In this document: piece after piece, positions 20,025 through 31,794 of the stretch
How the letters are laid out: the number at the start of each line of letters is the position of its first letter
Numbering within the stretch: position 1 is the first letter of the stretch
From: Phytophthora quininea
Lineage: Eukaryota > Oomycota > Peronosporomycetes > Peronosporales > Peronosporaceae
Length of the DNA: 64,000 bases
Assembly (NCBI GenBank): GCA_011947345.1
Contig: JAAVTG010000039.1
Coordinates: 248,001 to 312,000 of the forward strand
Direction: 5' to 3'
Program-made: the position numbers and the translations under genes
The notes under the pieces: model-generated
Told to the model about the DNA's origin: nothing
What the model saw: only the letters and a program-made list of their open reading frames with translations
Database searches by the model: none

Positions 20025-21985
20025 ATGGACGGCGTGAGCGAGCGGCTGGTGGCGAGGCGCGCGCACCTCGCGCCGTTCTGCCGGGTGGACGCCGTCAAGC
20101 AGCACCTGCGGCTGCAGAGTTACTACCAGTTGGCGCGCCAGCTTTACCGCCAGTCCGAGACGTACTTCGCCGAGGGAGCCTGGGACAACGCGTAGGCCAC
20201 CAAGATGTTCTATTTTTTTAGACAGCTCGATCACTCGCACTTACAGTAACTTTACTTATTTTTGCCCGTGATAGATATGTCTTTCTAGCCAAGTTTATCA
20301 AGTAGGACGCCTGGCATTTGCTTAGCAAGCTCGGGAAGATGCAATTAGGGACTGAATGTGCCGGTGGGTTCTATTTTTTTAATATCAGGCTTTGTTCGAA
20401 GGTTATTACGGCACACCACGACTATGAGCTGCCTCGATATCGGAAGGAGCGCGAGTGGGTGCGAACGGTATGAGCTTTATTATAATTGTTTGCTGGATGA
20501 AGTGGAATTAAACGTATTTTTGCGATTAGCAAGCCGCAGACGGATTCAAGCTGTTCGATGCCATCTTGGACGGCATGGAGGCGGAAGAGCTCGAGTATTT
20601 GGAGTATGAGCGGTCTCTAAGCCAAGAGAAAGAGCAGAGCAGCGCTGCAATGGCGTCCGAGCAAGCAGCCATGGCTGCGTTGGAGGCCAAGCTGCAGGAA
20701 ATGCGACTAGCCAAGAGTGCAACTCAGCAGCAGAAATCCCATGCTACAACTGCAGCAGAAATGAGCGTACGGTCCGCTCCTACAAGGCAGCGGACAACGT
20801 ATTCACTGGATACGCGTCAAAAGGTGACAAATAAGTGGATCAGCAGGCTTTTTTATATTTTTTCTTACTATGTATTTCCCGTAGGATCGAAGCCAGACAA
20901 TATCGTATCCTGCTGTTGGGAAAGCATCCTGGATGACCGACGATACCAGTGGGCAGCCGCGCAAGCATTATTCTGCGCCACCACTGAGTCGCCAGCGATC
21001 GCAAGAAGCAATCGCAAATTTGACCAGGTTTATATTTTCCTGTTTGTTATAATGTGGCATTTTGTTGCGCTAACACCAGTATTGCAGCGGTAAAATTCGC
21101 ACTCTTGAGATTCCAGCACGAATCATCGCGCAGTTTACCCTTCTTGCCTCTCCAAACACGAACAAGCCCCCGTACGGAATTGAAACGTGCGGAATTTTAG
21201 CCGGGATCTTGGTAAGAGATACTGCCAGATCTATGTACGAAAGCGTCGCATTTTGTCGTCTAACAAATATACTCATTGGTCCTACCGTAGCACGATCGCA
21301 AGCTGATTATCACGACGCTCATTATTCCCAAGCAAGAGGTACGTTTGCAGGATCGTATGTGTTTTGTTTTGTTTTCTATCTAATGAATAACGAACGCAAC
21401 TGTTTTAATTCGTTGCAGGGATCGTCGGACATGTGCATGATGACGAACGAGGAAGAGTTGTATGACTTTTGCTTTAGCAACGAGTTATTAACTCTCGGTT
21501 GGATCCATGTACGTTTCTCTTTGCACTCGAAGTCGATGAGTTTCCCTAAACTAGGATATCTCTGTACAGACCCATCCCAAGCAAGATTGCTTCTTGTCGT
21601 CTGTAGATGTTCACACCCAGTGCGGATTTCAGTCTATTTTGCCAGAGGTAATACGTTTGCTCTGTATTAGCTCATTTTTGAACGCTTGCGTCGCTCACAA
21701 CTTGTTTATCGGTTTAGGCTGTCGCTATTGTTGTTGCACCAAGCGATACGCGCAAAAAGTGAGTGGTTTATTGCGGTTGTATGTCCTCACATGAAACTGA
21801 TAATGCGTTTGTTTGCCGTCAGCGTTGGAGTCTTCCGATTGACAGAGCCGAACGGGTTGCAGCTGATTCAGAACTGCAACATGACAGGATTCCACACCCA
21901 CCCGAGTCAGATTGAGATCTACTCTGACGCGTTTGAGTGTAAGTGGATGGAACAGATTACAGCGCAGCTAGTCGACATGCGGTAA
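20025..21985 (+). CDS. AMSH/STAMBP-like JAMM deubiquitinase
   Basis: AMSH enzymes cleave Lys63-linked ubiquitin chains on endosomes with ESCRT machinery. Eleven exons are readable and in phase: 20025-20191, 20275-20301, 20389-20467, 20530-20823, 20885-21027, 21088-21211, 21291-21338, 21419-21508, 21570-21647, 21718-21758 and 21823-21985. The N-terminal MIT/USP8-dimerisation-like helices include YYQLARQLYRQSETYFAEGA and AYVFLAKFIK, then YELPRYRKEREWVRT. A Glu/Ala-rich linker follows. The catalytic JAMM domain has YGIETCGILAGIL (catalytic Glu), then TLGWIH and THPKQDCFLSSVDVHTQCGF across an intron, giving H-x-H plus Ser and Asp ligands. The C-terminus GFHTHPSQIEIYSDAFE and LVDMR matches the family end. 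This is the most intron-dense gene here and has no frameshift. Confidence 0.9.
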
Positions 21986-22295
21986 GCAGTCATGCAGCTG
22001 CTCAAGTCAAGTACCAAGTAGATTTTGAATGTTGAAAAATGAGTTCGCTTTGCTGGCCGTGTCTTCTTCATGCTTAAAAAATGTTTAGTATTCCCGTCCA
22101 AAAACACTCTTAAAGTACTGTGCAAGACAACGGTCGGATAGGAGAAGCGCATTCAATTAATGAACCTATGTGGATATTGTTGTGTGCTGCTGTTAGCCCT
22201 TCGAAGCTGAGCATAGAAGATGACTGACCAACTTGCTGCTGCTGCGTTCAGTACGTCTATAACACTGCAATTGAACCAGCATAGGTACTATGGAT

Positions 22296-23445
22296 CTAGA
22301 TATCATCCGAGTTGTCCAGGTTGAGCAGAACCTTCTCCATGCCAGGCTTAAAGGCAGGTTGTCCCAGGAACGGGCAGCTTCCACACCGGAAGGCGTCTCC
22401 CTTGTAACACTATAAAACACACAATAAAAGGTCAGAAAAGATAATATTTTATTAGCAAAATAAAAAAACTTACGTTTCCACAGCCGGATACCAACTTGTT
22501 CAGGTCCTTCTCGGACATGACAGGCTTGTCCTCCTCATCCTTGAGTCTACACAACAAAGTTGTTTTTAGTCTGGGCCCCCAACATCGCACATTCTACGTA
22601 TCCTTACCCGCAAGTGCAGTTCTTGCATGCACGCTTCTTTCCGCCAGTAGTTTCGCCACACTCCTTCTTCGCGGCCTGCAGCACCTCGTCCGTGTCATCC
22701 AACAGTGTGTCCTGCACAACACTATTTAATATCACGCTCACAGTATCCAAATCCACTCGTTCTCCTACCTCGTCGATAATATCGTCGTCCTCCTCCTCGT
22801 CAAAGTCGTCGGCGAGCACCGTCCACCTTTCAATAGTAAATCAAAACAATTCAGACTGCAGCACACTCCGTCTCCATTTTCATCTGTACTCACTTCTTGA
22901 GAGGCTGCGCCGTCGTGGTCTTCTTTGTCAAAGAAATAGCAGCACTGGAGCCGCTCTCGAACGCCGGCTTCTTGCACGAGAACACTCGTGCACCAGAGAA
23001 CTCTGGGTACAAGGCACTGGTGTTCTCACTGTCGACAGTGTCCACAAACCCGCCGATCATCAGTGCCATCAGAATGGCGTTCTAGTCAATAATAAACAAA
23101 ATTAGTGCAATCGATTCCGTTGTGGCCATTGCAGCAGCTCCCAAACCTTCTTTTCGTCGGCCACGTTGGCCACGTGCAGCTGCAGCGCGCCACCAGCCTT
23201 CAGCAAAGGCAGAACTGCGCCCAATTCGGTGCCCAACTGCTCCGTCTGCTCGTTAAACGTCACCACAGCGTCGAAAACTGCTCCTCGGCGTTGGTGCTGG
23301 CCACCGTCTGCGCCACGTCGGAAGCCGTCGCCACAGACAGCAGCGTCACGTCCGAGACCTGCGGGTTGGCCTGCTTGAGCTGCTGCACCGCCGTCGCAGC
23401 GTCCTGGAGACGCGTGAGAACCGCCACGTTGCCTTGCAGAGCCAT
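22296..23445 (-). CDS. Anamorsin/Dre2 (CIAPIN1) cytosolic Fe-S assembly protein
   Basis: Dre2 passes electrons from Tah18 in cytosolic iron-sulfur cluster assembly. Six exons are readable on the minus strand: 23445-23147, 23081-22894, 22826-22769, 22711-22608, 22546-22474 and 22409-22296. The N-terminal methyltransferase-like domain starts [20 protein letters not shown]. Two cluster-binding motifs are intact: [18 protein letters not shown] (motif A) and [19 protein letters not shown] (motif B, C-x2-C-x7-C-x2-C). The typical ending [18 protein letters not shown] follows. In exon 1 one base is missing in the T4 run near 23280; the raw frame ends FSTLW, while the corrected frame gives [20 protein letters not shown]. 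The corrected end of exon 1 is in phase with exon 2 ([16 protein letters not shown]). Confidence 0.9.
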
Positions 23446-23659
23446 TGAATGTGTCGCTTGACCTGCACCAGAAGAATTAGAAACTGAACAAGAATAACAT
23501 TTTTTTACATTTTTGATCGCGTATACATTATGGCGTTTTGCCATTTTAGGTACGCCATAAATTGTTTTTTGTGGTAATTTTACAAACATTCCCGATTAGT
23601 ATATGGTAACTGCCACTTTCTACAACGTTGAAGTTCTTAGATCCAAATCTTTCACCACG

Positions 23660-24851
23660 ATGAGCTACCGCCGTCGGAATTCGCACTCTACAGGCAGCCA
23701 TTCCAAGCAACTGGACATCCCTGCGTTTGTCCCTGTGGGCGCCGTCATCGGCAAAGGCGGCAGCTATTGCAAGTCCCTGCTGGAGACACACGGCGTGCGT
23801 TGCTCCGTGTCAACCAACGACCGCAAAGTGACTCTCAAAGGAACACAGTCTGGAGTGGCTGGCGCGGAGAACCAGCTCACAGAGCTGTTCGCAGCCTTCT
23901 CTATCGCTCCGCGTCTCCTCGCGTATTCGAGGTCGCTGTCTGCAACGGGCCCAGCCGCTGGTGGACATTCAAAGAAACTGAGCACACTACCAGTGACGAT
24001 CAGGTGGGGGACTACCGCTATCGTCTGGAGGATCTAGGCCCCGCAAGCTCAAGCGCAAACTTAGCCCAGAGCTGGGTGCAGGTGTTCCATGCAGATAATA
24101 CGGAAAATGTGATGGTCTACCTCAAGGAAAAGCACTTTGAGTCGCCCGTAAAGGTTAAGTTGGCCTGTGGCCAGATCTGCTACAAGCCAAGTCCAGCCGC
24201 TGCTGCGATGCGAAAATGTCGTGGACCGATCTCCAGAAGCTGCGCAGTCAACAAGACTTTATGAGTCGCTGGTCCAATGTCTGTGATCGCACGTCTTCTC
24301 CGTTGATAGCCAATCTACTTGATGATCTGGAATACTGGATGGAGGAAGGCGTCGTCTCGCACAGCCGTCTGTCAGTGCACGTTGGGCATGAGCGAGGAAA
24401 GTCGTGGGATTTAAAGTACCATCTTGTCGACGGGGAGTGGCAGCTACGCAATGCCTACACGAGACGAACTGTTCGAGGCACGTACGACGTCGTGCTGGAC
24501 AGCAGCACGTCCTTCCGTCTGCGTGCAGTCACTCGCGAGAAGCTCTCGGACAATGCGGCGGACGACATTCACCGCCACCTCAACCTCACGATCCCACACG
24601 ACGGCGCCTTCTTCGACACGACCGTGTCGCTGAACGAGTCTGCGCCCAGCGAGATGTTCATCAAGTCGTTCGACGCCAAGTCCAAGGTGCACGTGGACCA
24701 CCGCGGCCTGCGATTCTCGATCTGCTATCTGAACCAGCGTCAGTTCGAATTCCGTCTCGAGTGTCGCTTGCCCACGCAGGAGAAGGATCGTCTCGTTGAA
24801 GAAGACAACACGTGCCAAGTTCTGCTGGACAAACTGCTGCAAGTCGTCTGA
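23660..24851 (+). CDS. KH-domain RNA-binding protein
   Basis: A single exon starting at ATG 23660 encodes SKQLDIPAFVPVGAVIGKGG, a type I KH domain with the GxxG loop (GKGG), continuing VRCSVSTNDRKVTLKGTQSG. The rest has no family I recognise. It includes RWWTFKETEHTT, VMVYLKEKHFESPVKVKLAC, a central WSNVCDRTSSPLIANLLDDL block, and a C-terminal half rich in beta-strand-like segments (KSWDLKYHLVDGEWQLRNAY, RTVRGTYDVVLDSSTSFRLR). Two single-base frame breaks are needed: one near 23900-23925 and one at the A4 run near 24210. Across both, the reading is protein-like and without stops. It is unrelated in function to its neighbours as far as I can tell. Confidence 0.65.
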
Positions 24852-24951
24852 ATTTTGCCATCTCGAAGCCGTAATCTCAAAGAATCGTCTACTTGTTGCA
24901 CATGTCGCAGTTTTAGTGAATTCATATAAGCTCAGTCGGACTTCTGCCACG

Positions 24952-26649
24952 ATGTTGCTCAAGAGGCTGGCGGTCGTCTCGTCGTTCTGCCTCTCGCAGT
25001 GCAGGGCTGACCTCATCCAGCTGGACGTCCCTCCTGTGCAGAGCTTGACGGAGCCGCTGCAGCGCGTGGCCTTCGGCTCCTGCAACGACCAGAGCTTCCC
25101 ACAGCCACTATGGCTCAACATCTCGGCGCATGAGCCTGAGCTCTGGATCTGGATGGGTGACAATATCTACGCCGACGTCAAGGAGCTGGGCGAACCGAGG
25201 CCGTTCCCGTTCCCTCCGCGCAAGATGTTCGTGGAGGCGCCGCCCAAAGAGCTGATTCGACGATACAAGTAAGTTGCAGCAGTTGCAATTGTTTTTATTT
25301 AATGTTTTACATTGAAAAATATTGTTAAAATGTAGCAAACTGCTCGGGAATGATGACTACGCGGCGTTCGTGAACCGCACGCCGGTGATTGGTATCTGGG
25401 ACGACCACGACTACGGTATCAATGATGGGGGCAAGCACTACAGCTACCGAGAACAAAGTCAACAGATTTTCCTCGACTTTATGAACGAGCCACAGGACTC
25501 TCCTCGACGTAAACAAGAGGTACATGGAGTGTCTAGCAATATTAATGGTTTAAAAGCTAACTTGACTCGATGGAAGGGTATCTATACGTCGTACACGATT
25601 GGCAAGGGCGACCAGACTGTAAAATTCATCTTGGTTGACAACCGGTGAGAAGGCAGAGTGGAGTGCATTTGCAAGCTTTGTGCTAATATGTGTTCGTTTG
25701 CTTTGGCGTAGCTACAATCGCGACGACTATGGCACTAAAAATGGCGACCTTCTTGGAGCTGTGCAATGGGAGTGGCTGGAGAACGAGCTCAAGACGTCCA
25801 CCGCAGCTTTCAACGTGATCGTGTCAGGCGTTCAAATCCTGCCTAATGACCGCTACCCAGTGGCCGAGTGCTGGGGTCGCTTTCCTCACGAACGTGAACG
25901 CTTGCTGAAGTTAATCCTCGCGTCCAAGGCGAAGGGTGTCATTCTACTCAGGTACGTAAACGCAGGAAAATAACGTTGCCGTCTTCCAACTGAAGAGTTT
26001 CCCGTGACGAACAACAGTGGCGACGTTCACTTTTCCGAGATCAATCAGGTCGTGTGCTCGAACGGAGCTAACACGATCACGGAGATCACAAGCTCGGGCA
26101 TGACGCACAGCTGTGTAAGCTGGCTTGTGATGATCTTAGTCACAAAAGCTTCGGTGATTAATTGACGAATTGCTGCTGTTTGTAGATGGAGTTCCACGTC
26201 CCGTCGATGAAGTACCTCATGGCTCTGATCTTCACGTACGCGAATATTGCACTCCCGTGGGAGTTCCGTCCAGCCCAAGACTCTTTCTACGGACACTACA
26301 ACTGGGGATCCATCTACTTTGACTGGAGCCGCGAGCCTTACCCCGTCGCAGTGGTGAAGGTCCGTAACGCCGACGATCAAGTCAAACTCGAGTACACCTT
26401 CAAGTCGACGGCTTTCCAATCGGACTCGCCGGACCAAGACGCTCTCGAGTGCAAGGCTCCACGCCAAGTTGCCAAGTGGAAGCGTATCATGTGGGAGCTC
26501 ACCTTCGTTGGCATGGTTGGTATCTTCCTGCTCTGCATCCCTGTGAATGCGTTCATCCTGCTGTGGCTGGTGTGGTTTTACCTCAAAAGGCCTTCACACT
26601 GGTCTTCTCGAGTGCACCGAAGTCCGTGGACACCAAGAAGACGCAGTAA
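24952..26649 (+). CDS. PhoD-like phosphatase/phosphodiesterase, membrane-anchored
   Basis: Members of the PhoD metallophosphatase group hydrolyse phosphate esters using metals. Five exons are readable: 24952-25268, 25336-25644, 25712-25951, 26018-26114 and 26186-26649. A signal peptide (MLLKRLAVVSSFCLSQCRA) is followed by the metallophosphatase motifs VAFGSCNDQSFPQPLW, WIWMGDNIYAD, VIGIWDDHDYGINDGG, LGAVQWEWLENEL, LSGDVHFSEI and EITSSGMTH. Near the C-terminus there is one membrane span (TFVGMVGIFLLCIPVNAFIL). The raw frame ends in an Arg/Ser tail at 26674. With one A restored at the A4 run near 26587 it ends VFSSAPKSVDTKKTQ at 26649, a cytosolic tail with a dilysine KKxx end. I favour the shorter, corrected end. 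Confidence 0.85.
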
Positions 26650-26746
26650 CTACCTAGACTTGCTTGACTCCTGAACTGCTTACTCGAAATAGAGGCTCAC
26701 TTTGCTTACATCTAACAACGTTCTTTGTGTCAAGGTTTGATCGTCC

Positions 26747-29382
26747 ATGTCGGATCTGGTCGAGCAGTATCAAAAGCAAGAGCTGTATCGTCGAGTGTAT
26801 GAACTGAGAGTGGAGGCCATCGCAGCTCGCCAGCAAATACTATGTCGAGACAATGCACTGAGAGAGGAGATCGAGAGCAACATGAAGTACTTCGTAGCGA
26901 CGGCTCTACAGTGTCGCTACCGAGGGTGGAAGGGCCGCTGCGTCGCTGCTCGGAAATGGCAACGCCATCGCGCCGCAATTTCAATTGGACGGATCATTCG
27001 CGGGTTTCTAGGCCGACGTCGAGCTGCTGAAGAGCGAAGGAAATCGAGGCAAGTACTGCGCAGCCCCGTCGCGTTGAAATTGCTTCTGGAACGGTCGACG
27101 GTCGTGCGCACAGTCAAAAACTGGCAGGAGCTGCTAGATACGCACACCAACGAGTACTTCTACTTCCACATCTACACACACGACTCGCAGTGGCTGCCTC
27201 CCGAGTCGTACCAAGAGTTCCTGTCGTGCAAGTGGCCGGAGTGCCACTTCATTGCAAAAACCATCCACGAGATCCATGAGCATTATCGGACGCGTCACAT
27301 TTGGTATTGTCCGGTGTGCATGATGAGAGTGTGTACTTCGACGTTCCCCATGTGTCCGATGTGCGAGAATATTTGCAGTCACGACCCCGTCACTGGAGAG
27401 ATATTGGGACCTGGAGAGACCCAGCTACAGATCATGGAACGAGCCAAGCAAGCAAAGGAAGAACTTCGTAAACAAAAAGAAGAAGCGTATCAGCACCGCA
27501 TGCAGTACTGGGCAGAGCTGGCAGGACAGCAGGAGAATGTTCGGGGTCAAACGTCAAAGAAAAATCGCTCGCTTGGCTTTGGCAAAGCGAAATCGTCCGA
27601 GTCGTCGTCACCGCAAGCTCCAGCAAAAACAGAAGACCCGGATGTTGCTGCGCTTGCCTATCTAAAAGATCTCGATCCGTCAGTACTGGAAACCAAGTGG
27701 ATCACTTCGTGGCACCACAAAGCCAAGCAAGACAGGTGGTTTGCAAAGGCGCTTCTTCGCTTTGGAAGCCTCTATGTTGGTGACTTTAATTCCCGAGACA
27801 AAAGTTTTGATGGTGTTGGCGAATTGATTTACGCAGATGGTGGGCGATACGTTGGTCAATGGAGAAAGAACCAACGTCACGGTAAAGGGATCTATCAAAG
27901 CGCGGATGGTTTTGAGTACGTTGGAGACTGGATAGATGGACGAAAACACGGTTTAGGAATTCAAACCCTATATAATGGAGAACGTTATGTCGGTCACTTT
28001 GTCGACGGCAAGTTCCATGGCTCTGGCGTTTATTTCGCAGTGAATGGAGACAAATACGAAGGTCATTTCCAAGATAATAAACCGAATGGCTATGGTAAAT
28101 TCAAGAAGGTTACTGGAGACCGCTACGTTGGCAGCACTACCAACGGATTGGCGAATGGAGTAGGATCCTATCAACTGCTGACGGCGAAGTCTACAAAGGC
28201 CATTGGGATAATGATTTCCGTCATGGTGGTGGCGTTTGCTTTTACCCGAATGGGGCTGTGTATTCTGGTGAGTGGTGGCGTGGGAGATGGAGTGGCAATG
28301 GTGTCTACATCTCCAGTGAAGGCATTAAATACATTGGTGAATTCTCCAAGGGAAAACAACATGGTAAAGGCAAGTTGATGTTTGAAAATGGCGATGTGTT
28401 TGACGGATACTTTTTCCACGGTAAAGCACACGGATCCGACAAAACAAAAGGTACTTATCGCTTTCGGGACAGTGGCAACATGTACATTGGCGACTGGGAT
28501 AATAACAAACGGCATGGTCACGGGACGTACACCTTTTGGGCGGCAGTAGCTATACGGGGAACTTCACTAATGATCATGCTGAAGGCCGAGGAGTCATGAC
28601 TTATGCTAACGGGAATGTATACACTGGTAGCTTCAAGAATGCTGAGAAAGACGGAGAAGGTGTTTACTGTTGGAAGGATGGTACTGTTTACGAAGGTCAC
28701 TTTGAACATGGAGTGATGCGAAACTTTGGCGAAATCGTGTACGCTACTGGCCACAGGTACGAAGGCTTTTGGGAGAATAATAAAAAGCATGGTAAAGGCA
28801 AGTTCATCTACAGGAATGGCGATATTTACGATGGTGAGTGGTGTCTTGACCGACGTCATGGACTCGGAACTTTCACATGGAATCCGAACACCCGCAGCAG
28901 GAGAGCTACGAAGGGACTTGGGATGACGAGCGACGTCACGGAAAAGGAATCTATCGCTATGCCAACGGAACGATCTACGACGGCGACTGGGTCTACGGTA
29001 AACGCGATGGAACGGGGATATTTACGTGGCCAAACGGCGACTCGTACAACGGACAATTTGTGAATGAAATGCAGCACGGTATCGGGCGATTCTATAATGC
29101 TTCTACAGGCGATACATATGAAGGCGATTGGGTGATGAATATTCGTGAAGGGCGTGGTAAAATCACTTACGCGTCCGAAAAATATTTGAAGGAACTTTTC
29201 ATGCAGGCAGACGCCATGGAGCAGGCGTCATGACGTACAGTAACGGTAACAGATTTCACGGCGTGTGGAATCGAGACCTAAAGCAAGGTGGAGGAAGATA
29301 CATTCTACACGTTGGGGATGGCGATAATAGTAAAGAAGGCGAAGAACAAGAGGCTATCAACGTTCGTGTCTTTGGCTATTAA
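26747..29382 (+). CDS. IQ-WW-zinc finger-MORN repeat protein
   Basis: This protein of about 880 residues has, in order: coiled start (QKQELYRRVYELRVEAIAAR); IQ-like basic helices (ALQCRYRGWKGRCVAARKWQ, SIGRIIRGFLGRRRAAEERR); a WW-like module (WQELLDTHTNEYFYFHIYTH ending SQWLPP); a Cys/His zinc-binding region (CKWPECHFIAKTIHEIHEHY, WYCPVCMMRVC, CPMCENICSHD); a linker; and then about 20 MORN repeats of the type GGRYVGQWRKNQRHGKGIYQ. MORN arrays bind membranes or scaffold cytoskeleton and are common in flagellar and division proteins of protists. The reading is continuous only after four single-base corrections, near 28168, 28542, 28890 and 29190, each looking like one missing base. The last corrected block reads GTFHAGRRHGAGVMTYSNGN. 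I see no introns. Confidence 0.75.
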
Positions 29383-29394
29383 AATTCATAGCTG

Positions 29395-31724
29395 TTAGTA
29401 CGAATATTCGTACGGATCTGTCGTGCCAGTACGCGCTTTGAATTCGTTGAAGAGATCGGCGTCAAGAGTGTCTTGCACCTTCGAGACGATCCCATCAGCA
29501 AAGCCCGTGAGCGAGCTGTTGAGTTGGGTCAAGTCCAATATCTGCACCTCGTTGAATTTGTCGAGACTAATTCTGCAGACTTTGCCCGAGAATATCGCTC
29601 CATTAAAGTAAGGGACGAAGAAGCCGTACTTGCCAGAGACGACACCGCTGCTGAACCCTCGTAAGTCTTGGTCTGCAAAATCTGGCACTTGGCTTCGTAG
29701 AGCGGTGGTAAGATCGAGGAAAGAGACTCCAGACGGAGAGAAGTCGGTGGTGTCGATCCGTGCGACTTTCCCCGATTGAGTGACGTTGTAAGGGTTATAA
29801 AACTCGAAACGATGAGGAACCAAAAGACATATTGCTGGAAGACAAACCCTTTCTTGAAGCCGCGAAGACCCGCATCAATAGCCGTGAGATCGAGATATTT
29901 GACAGTCGCAAAGTCGCGCAAGTCAACTTGAGCCACCAAGCCAGAATACGGATTCAGCTCTTGGGACGCTGGTTGTTTGACTCGCATGTACGGGATGAAG
30001 TAGGCAAAATTCGTGACTGTGACGGCGCTACTAAACCCACACAAATTGGGATGGAATGAAGCGAGATCGAGACTTCCATCCACACTGAATGAGGTCAAGT
30101 TGACGCGAACTACCAGCCCCGAGTTTGACACCGGAAACTCGCGCAAATTCGTCGTCAGCTCATCGCCTTGCAAAGGCCTTTGAACAGGACCAAATAAGCA
30201 GAATCGGCGTCTAGTTCAAAACGATTGTGAGGTGAAATATCCGGTGTAAATCGCAGCAAACTTACACGTAATTGCACTGCTGAAGCCTACGTAACGAGGG
30301 TTGATCGCCGCCAAGTCCAGCACTTCAACGCTATCAGCAGTGAAATTGTCTACTGGAAACCGTACGAGCTTTCCAAACAGCCCGTTCTTGTTTTCTTGTG
30401 GCACTAAATAGCCGTATGTTCCATCAGTAAATGACGACGCAAACCCTCCAAGAGTATTATTCACAGTCGTAAAGTTCAGAGTTTCAATAATCGGAGTCGT
30501 TGTGTTGAACGTACTAGCCAAGACACGAACCACCTTGGACGGGTACGTCGATCCATTGAAGAACGGCACGAGATACACGTACTCGGAGTCTTGGTCGAAC
30601 TCTCCGGGACTGCCAAACCCCGAGTGCGTTGGAGAAGGAGTGTATTGCTCCTTTAAAACTACTCGCCATGCAGTGACTTGATACTTGGGATCATCAGGCG
30701 CTGGGACTAGATAACTCTCGTTCACGAAAGTAACCGGAGACAAAGCAGTAAAGCCGCTATGAAAACCTTTCAATTCTGAGTCCGCGGTAGCGAGATTGAT
30801 CATGGATATTTGAGAAGTGTATGGCCCGATGCCATTTGGAGTCTCGTAGTCGCTGAATTCGAGGTAGAGAGCTGGACGAGGGCGTTTTTCCTCTGATATC
30901 CACTTGAACTCGCACTACCTGACCGTGGAAATTACCATTGAAATACGGAACCAAGTAAACGTACTTGGAAGCTGTCAAAACCAACACGTAAGTGCCTTAA
31001 TAGTTCTCCTGGAAATGCAAGAACTTACCGAAGATCTTGTACTCATTGGAGATCACTAGGGAGCTGTCATTCATCCCTTCTTTTACCGCAATAGCGAAGA
31101 GTTTGCACGAATATCGAGGGAGGATGATCATGTCGCCACTTGCTGCTGTGCTGTAGCTTTGGTTCATACCAAACAAGTAGTTAGCACTAGAGTCGTTGCC
31201 ATCAATATTTGACGTTAGGATGACGCGGTATTTGATTGTTGCTCCTAATTTCCCCGTCAGTAATCGAACTGCAGCTTGAGTGCTGAATTGTCCACCGTTA
31301 GGCTCAAACTCTGGAGAATCCACAACTCCCGCCACTCGTAGTAGACTCCAGTGGGAAAGTCGAGAAATGCTTGAGGATTAGCGTACCGATCCGTATGGGA
31401 AATGTAGCAGTTCAACGAGATGGTTTCATAGTCGAAAGAGAGACACAATGGGTCGGCGACGCATCGTCCAGCACATGAACTAGCAGTCGATGAAGCAAAC
31501 ACACCTCCCTCGAGAAACCCTCTCAACCCTTTCTTGGGAATGGCTCGAAACTTGCTCAACTCGTCGGTCGTAGGTATGGCATCCAGTCTTCTGGAAATGT
31601 TATCTTGAAATGGTGAAATCTCGAGTAAAGGCCTCGATGGTTCTGCTGGTACAGGACATAGCTCGTCGACCTCCATAGCAATAGCCAGAACTGCGCTTAG
31701 CAGACATCGTACGACAATTCCCAT
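29395..31724 (-). CDS. Secreted PAN-module protein with chitobiase C-like and tandem repeats
   Basis: The start at 31724 gives a signal peptide (MGIVVRCLLSAVLAIA); an upstream ATG at 31745 adds basic residues. Next comes a PAN/Apple-like Cys module (CAGRCVADPLCLSFDYETIS then LNCYISH), and then a chitobiase C-terminal-like segment (PEFEPNGGQFSTQAAVRLLT, GATIKYRVIL). After an intron with donor near 31028 and acceptor near 30977, the rest is an array of about six to eight repeats built around YLVPYFNGxxxGxVVR followed by LDL and GF, for example GKVCRISLDKFNEVQILDLT. At least four frame breaks occur, near 31320, 30890, 30165 and 29830. PAN modules bind glycans or proteins and are common in oomycete secreted proteins, often with cellulose-binding partners. 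The repeat family is not one I can name. Confidence 0.6.
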
Positions 31725-31794
31725 GAACGATCTGCGTCTCTTCATCGCCTACGAAAAAAAAGTATATTTCTGCTTTATCATTAGCATTTCCGAA

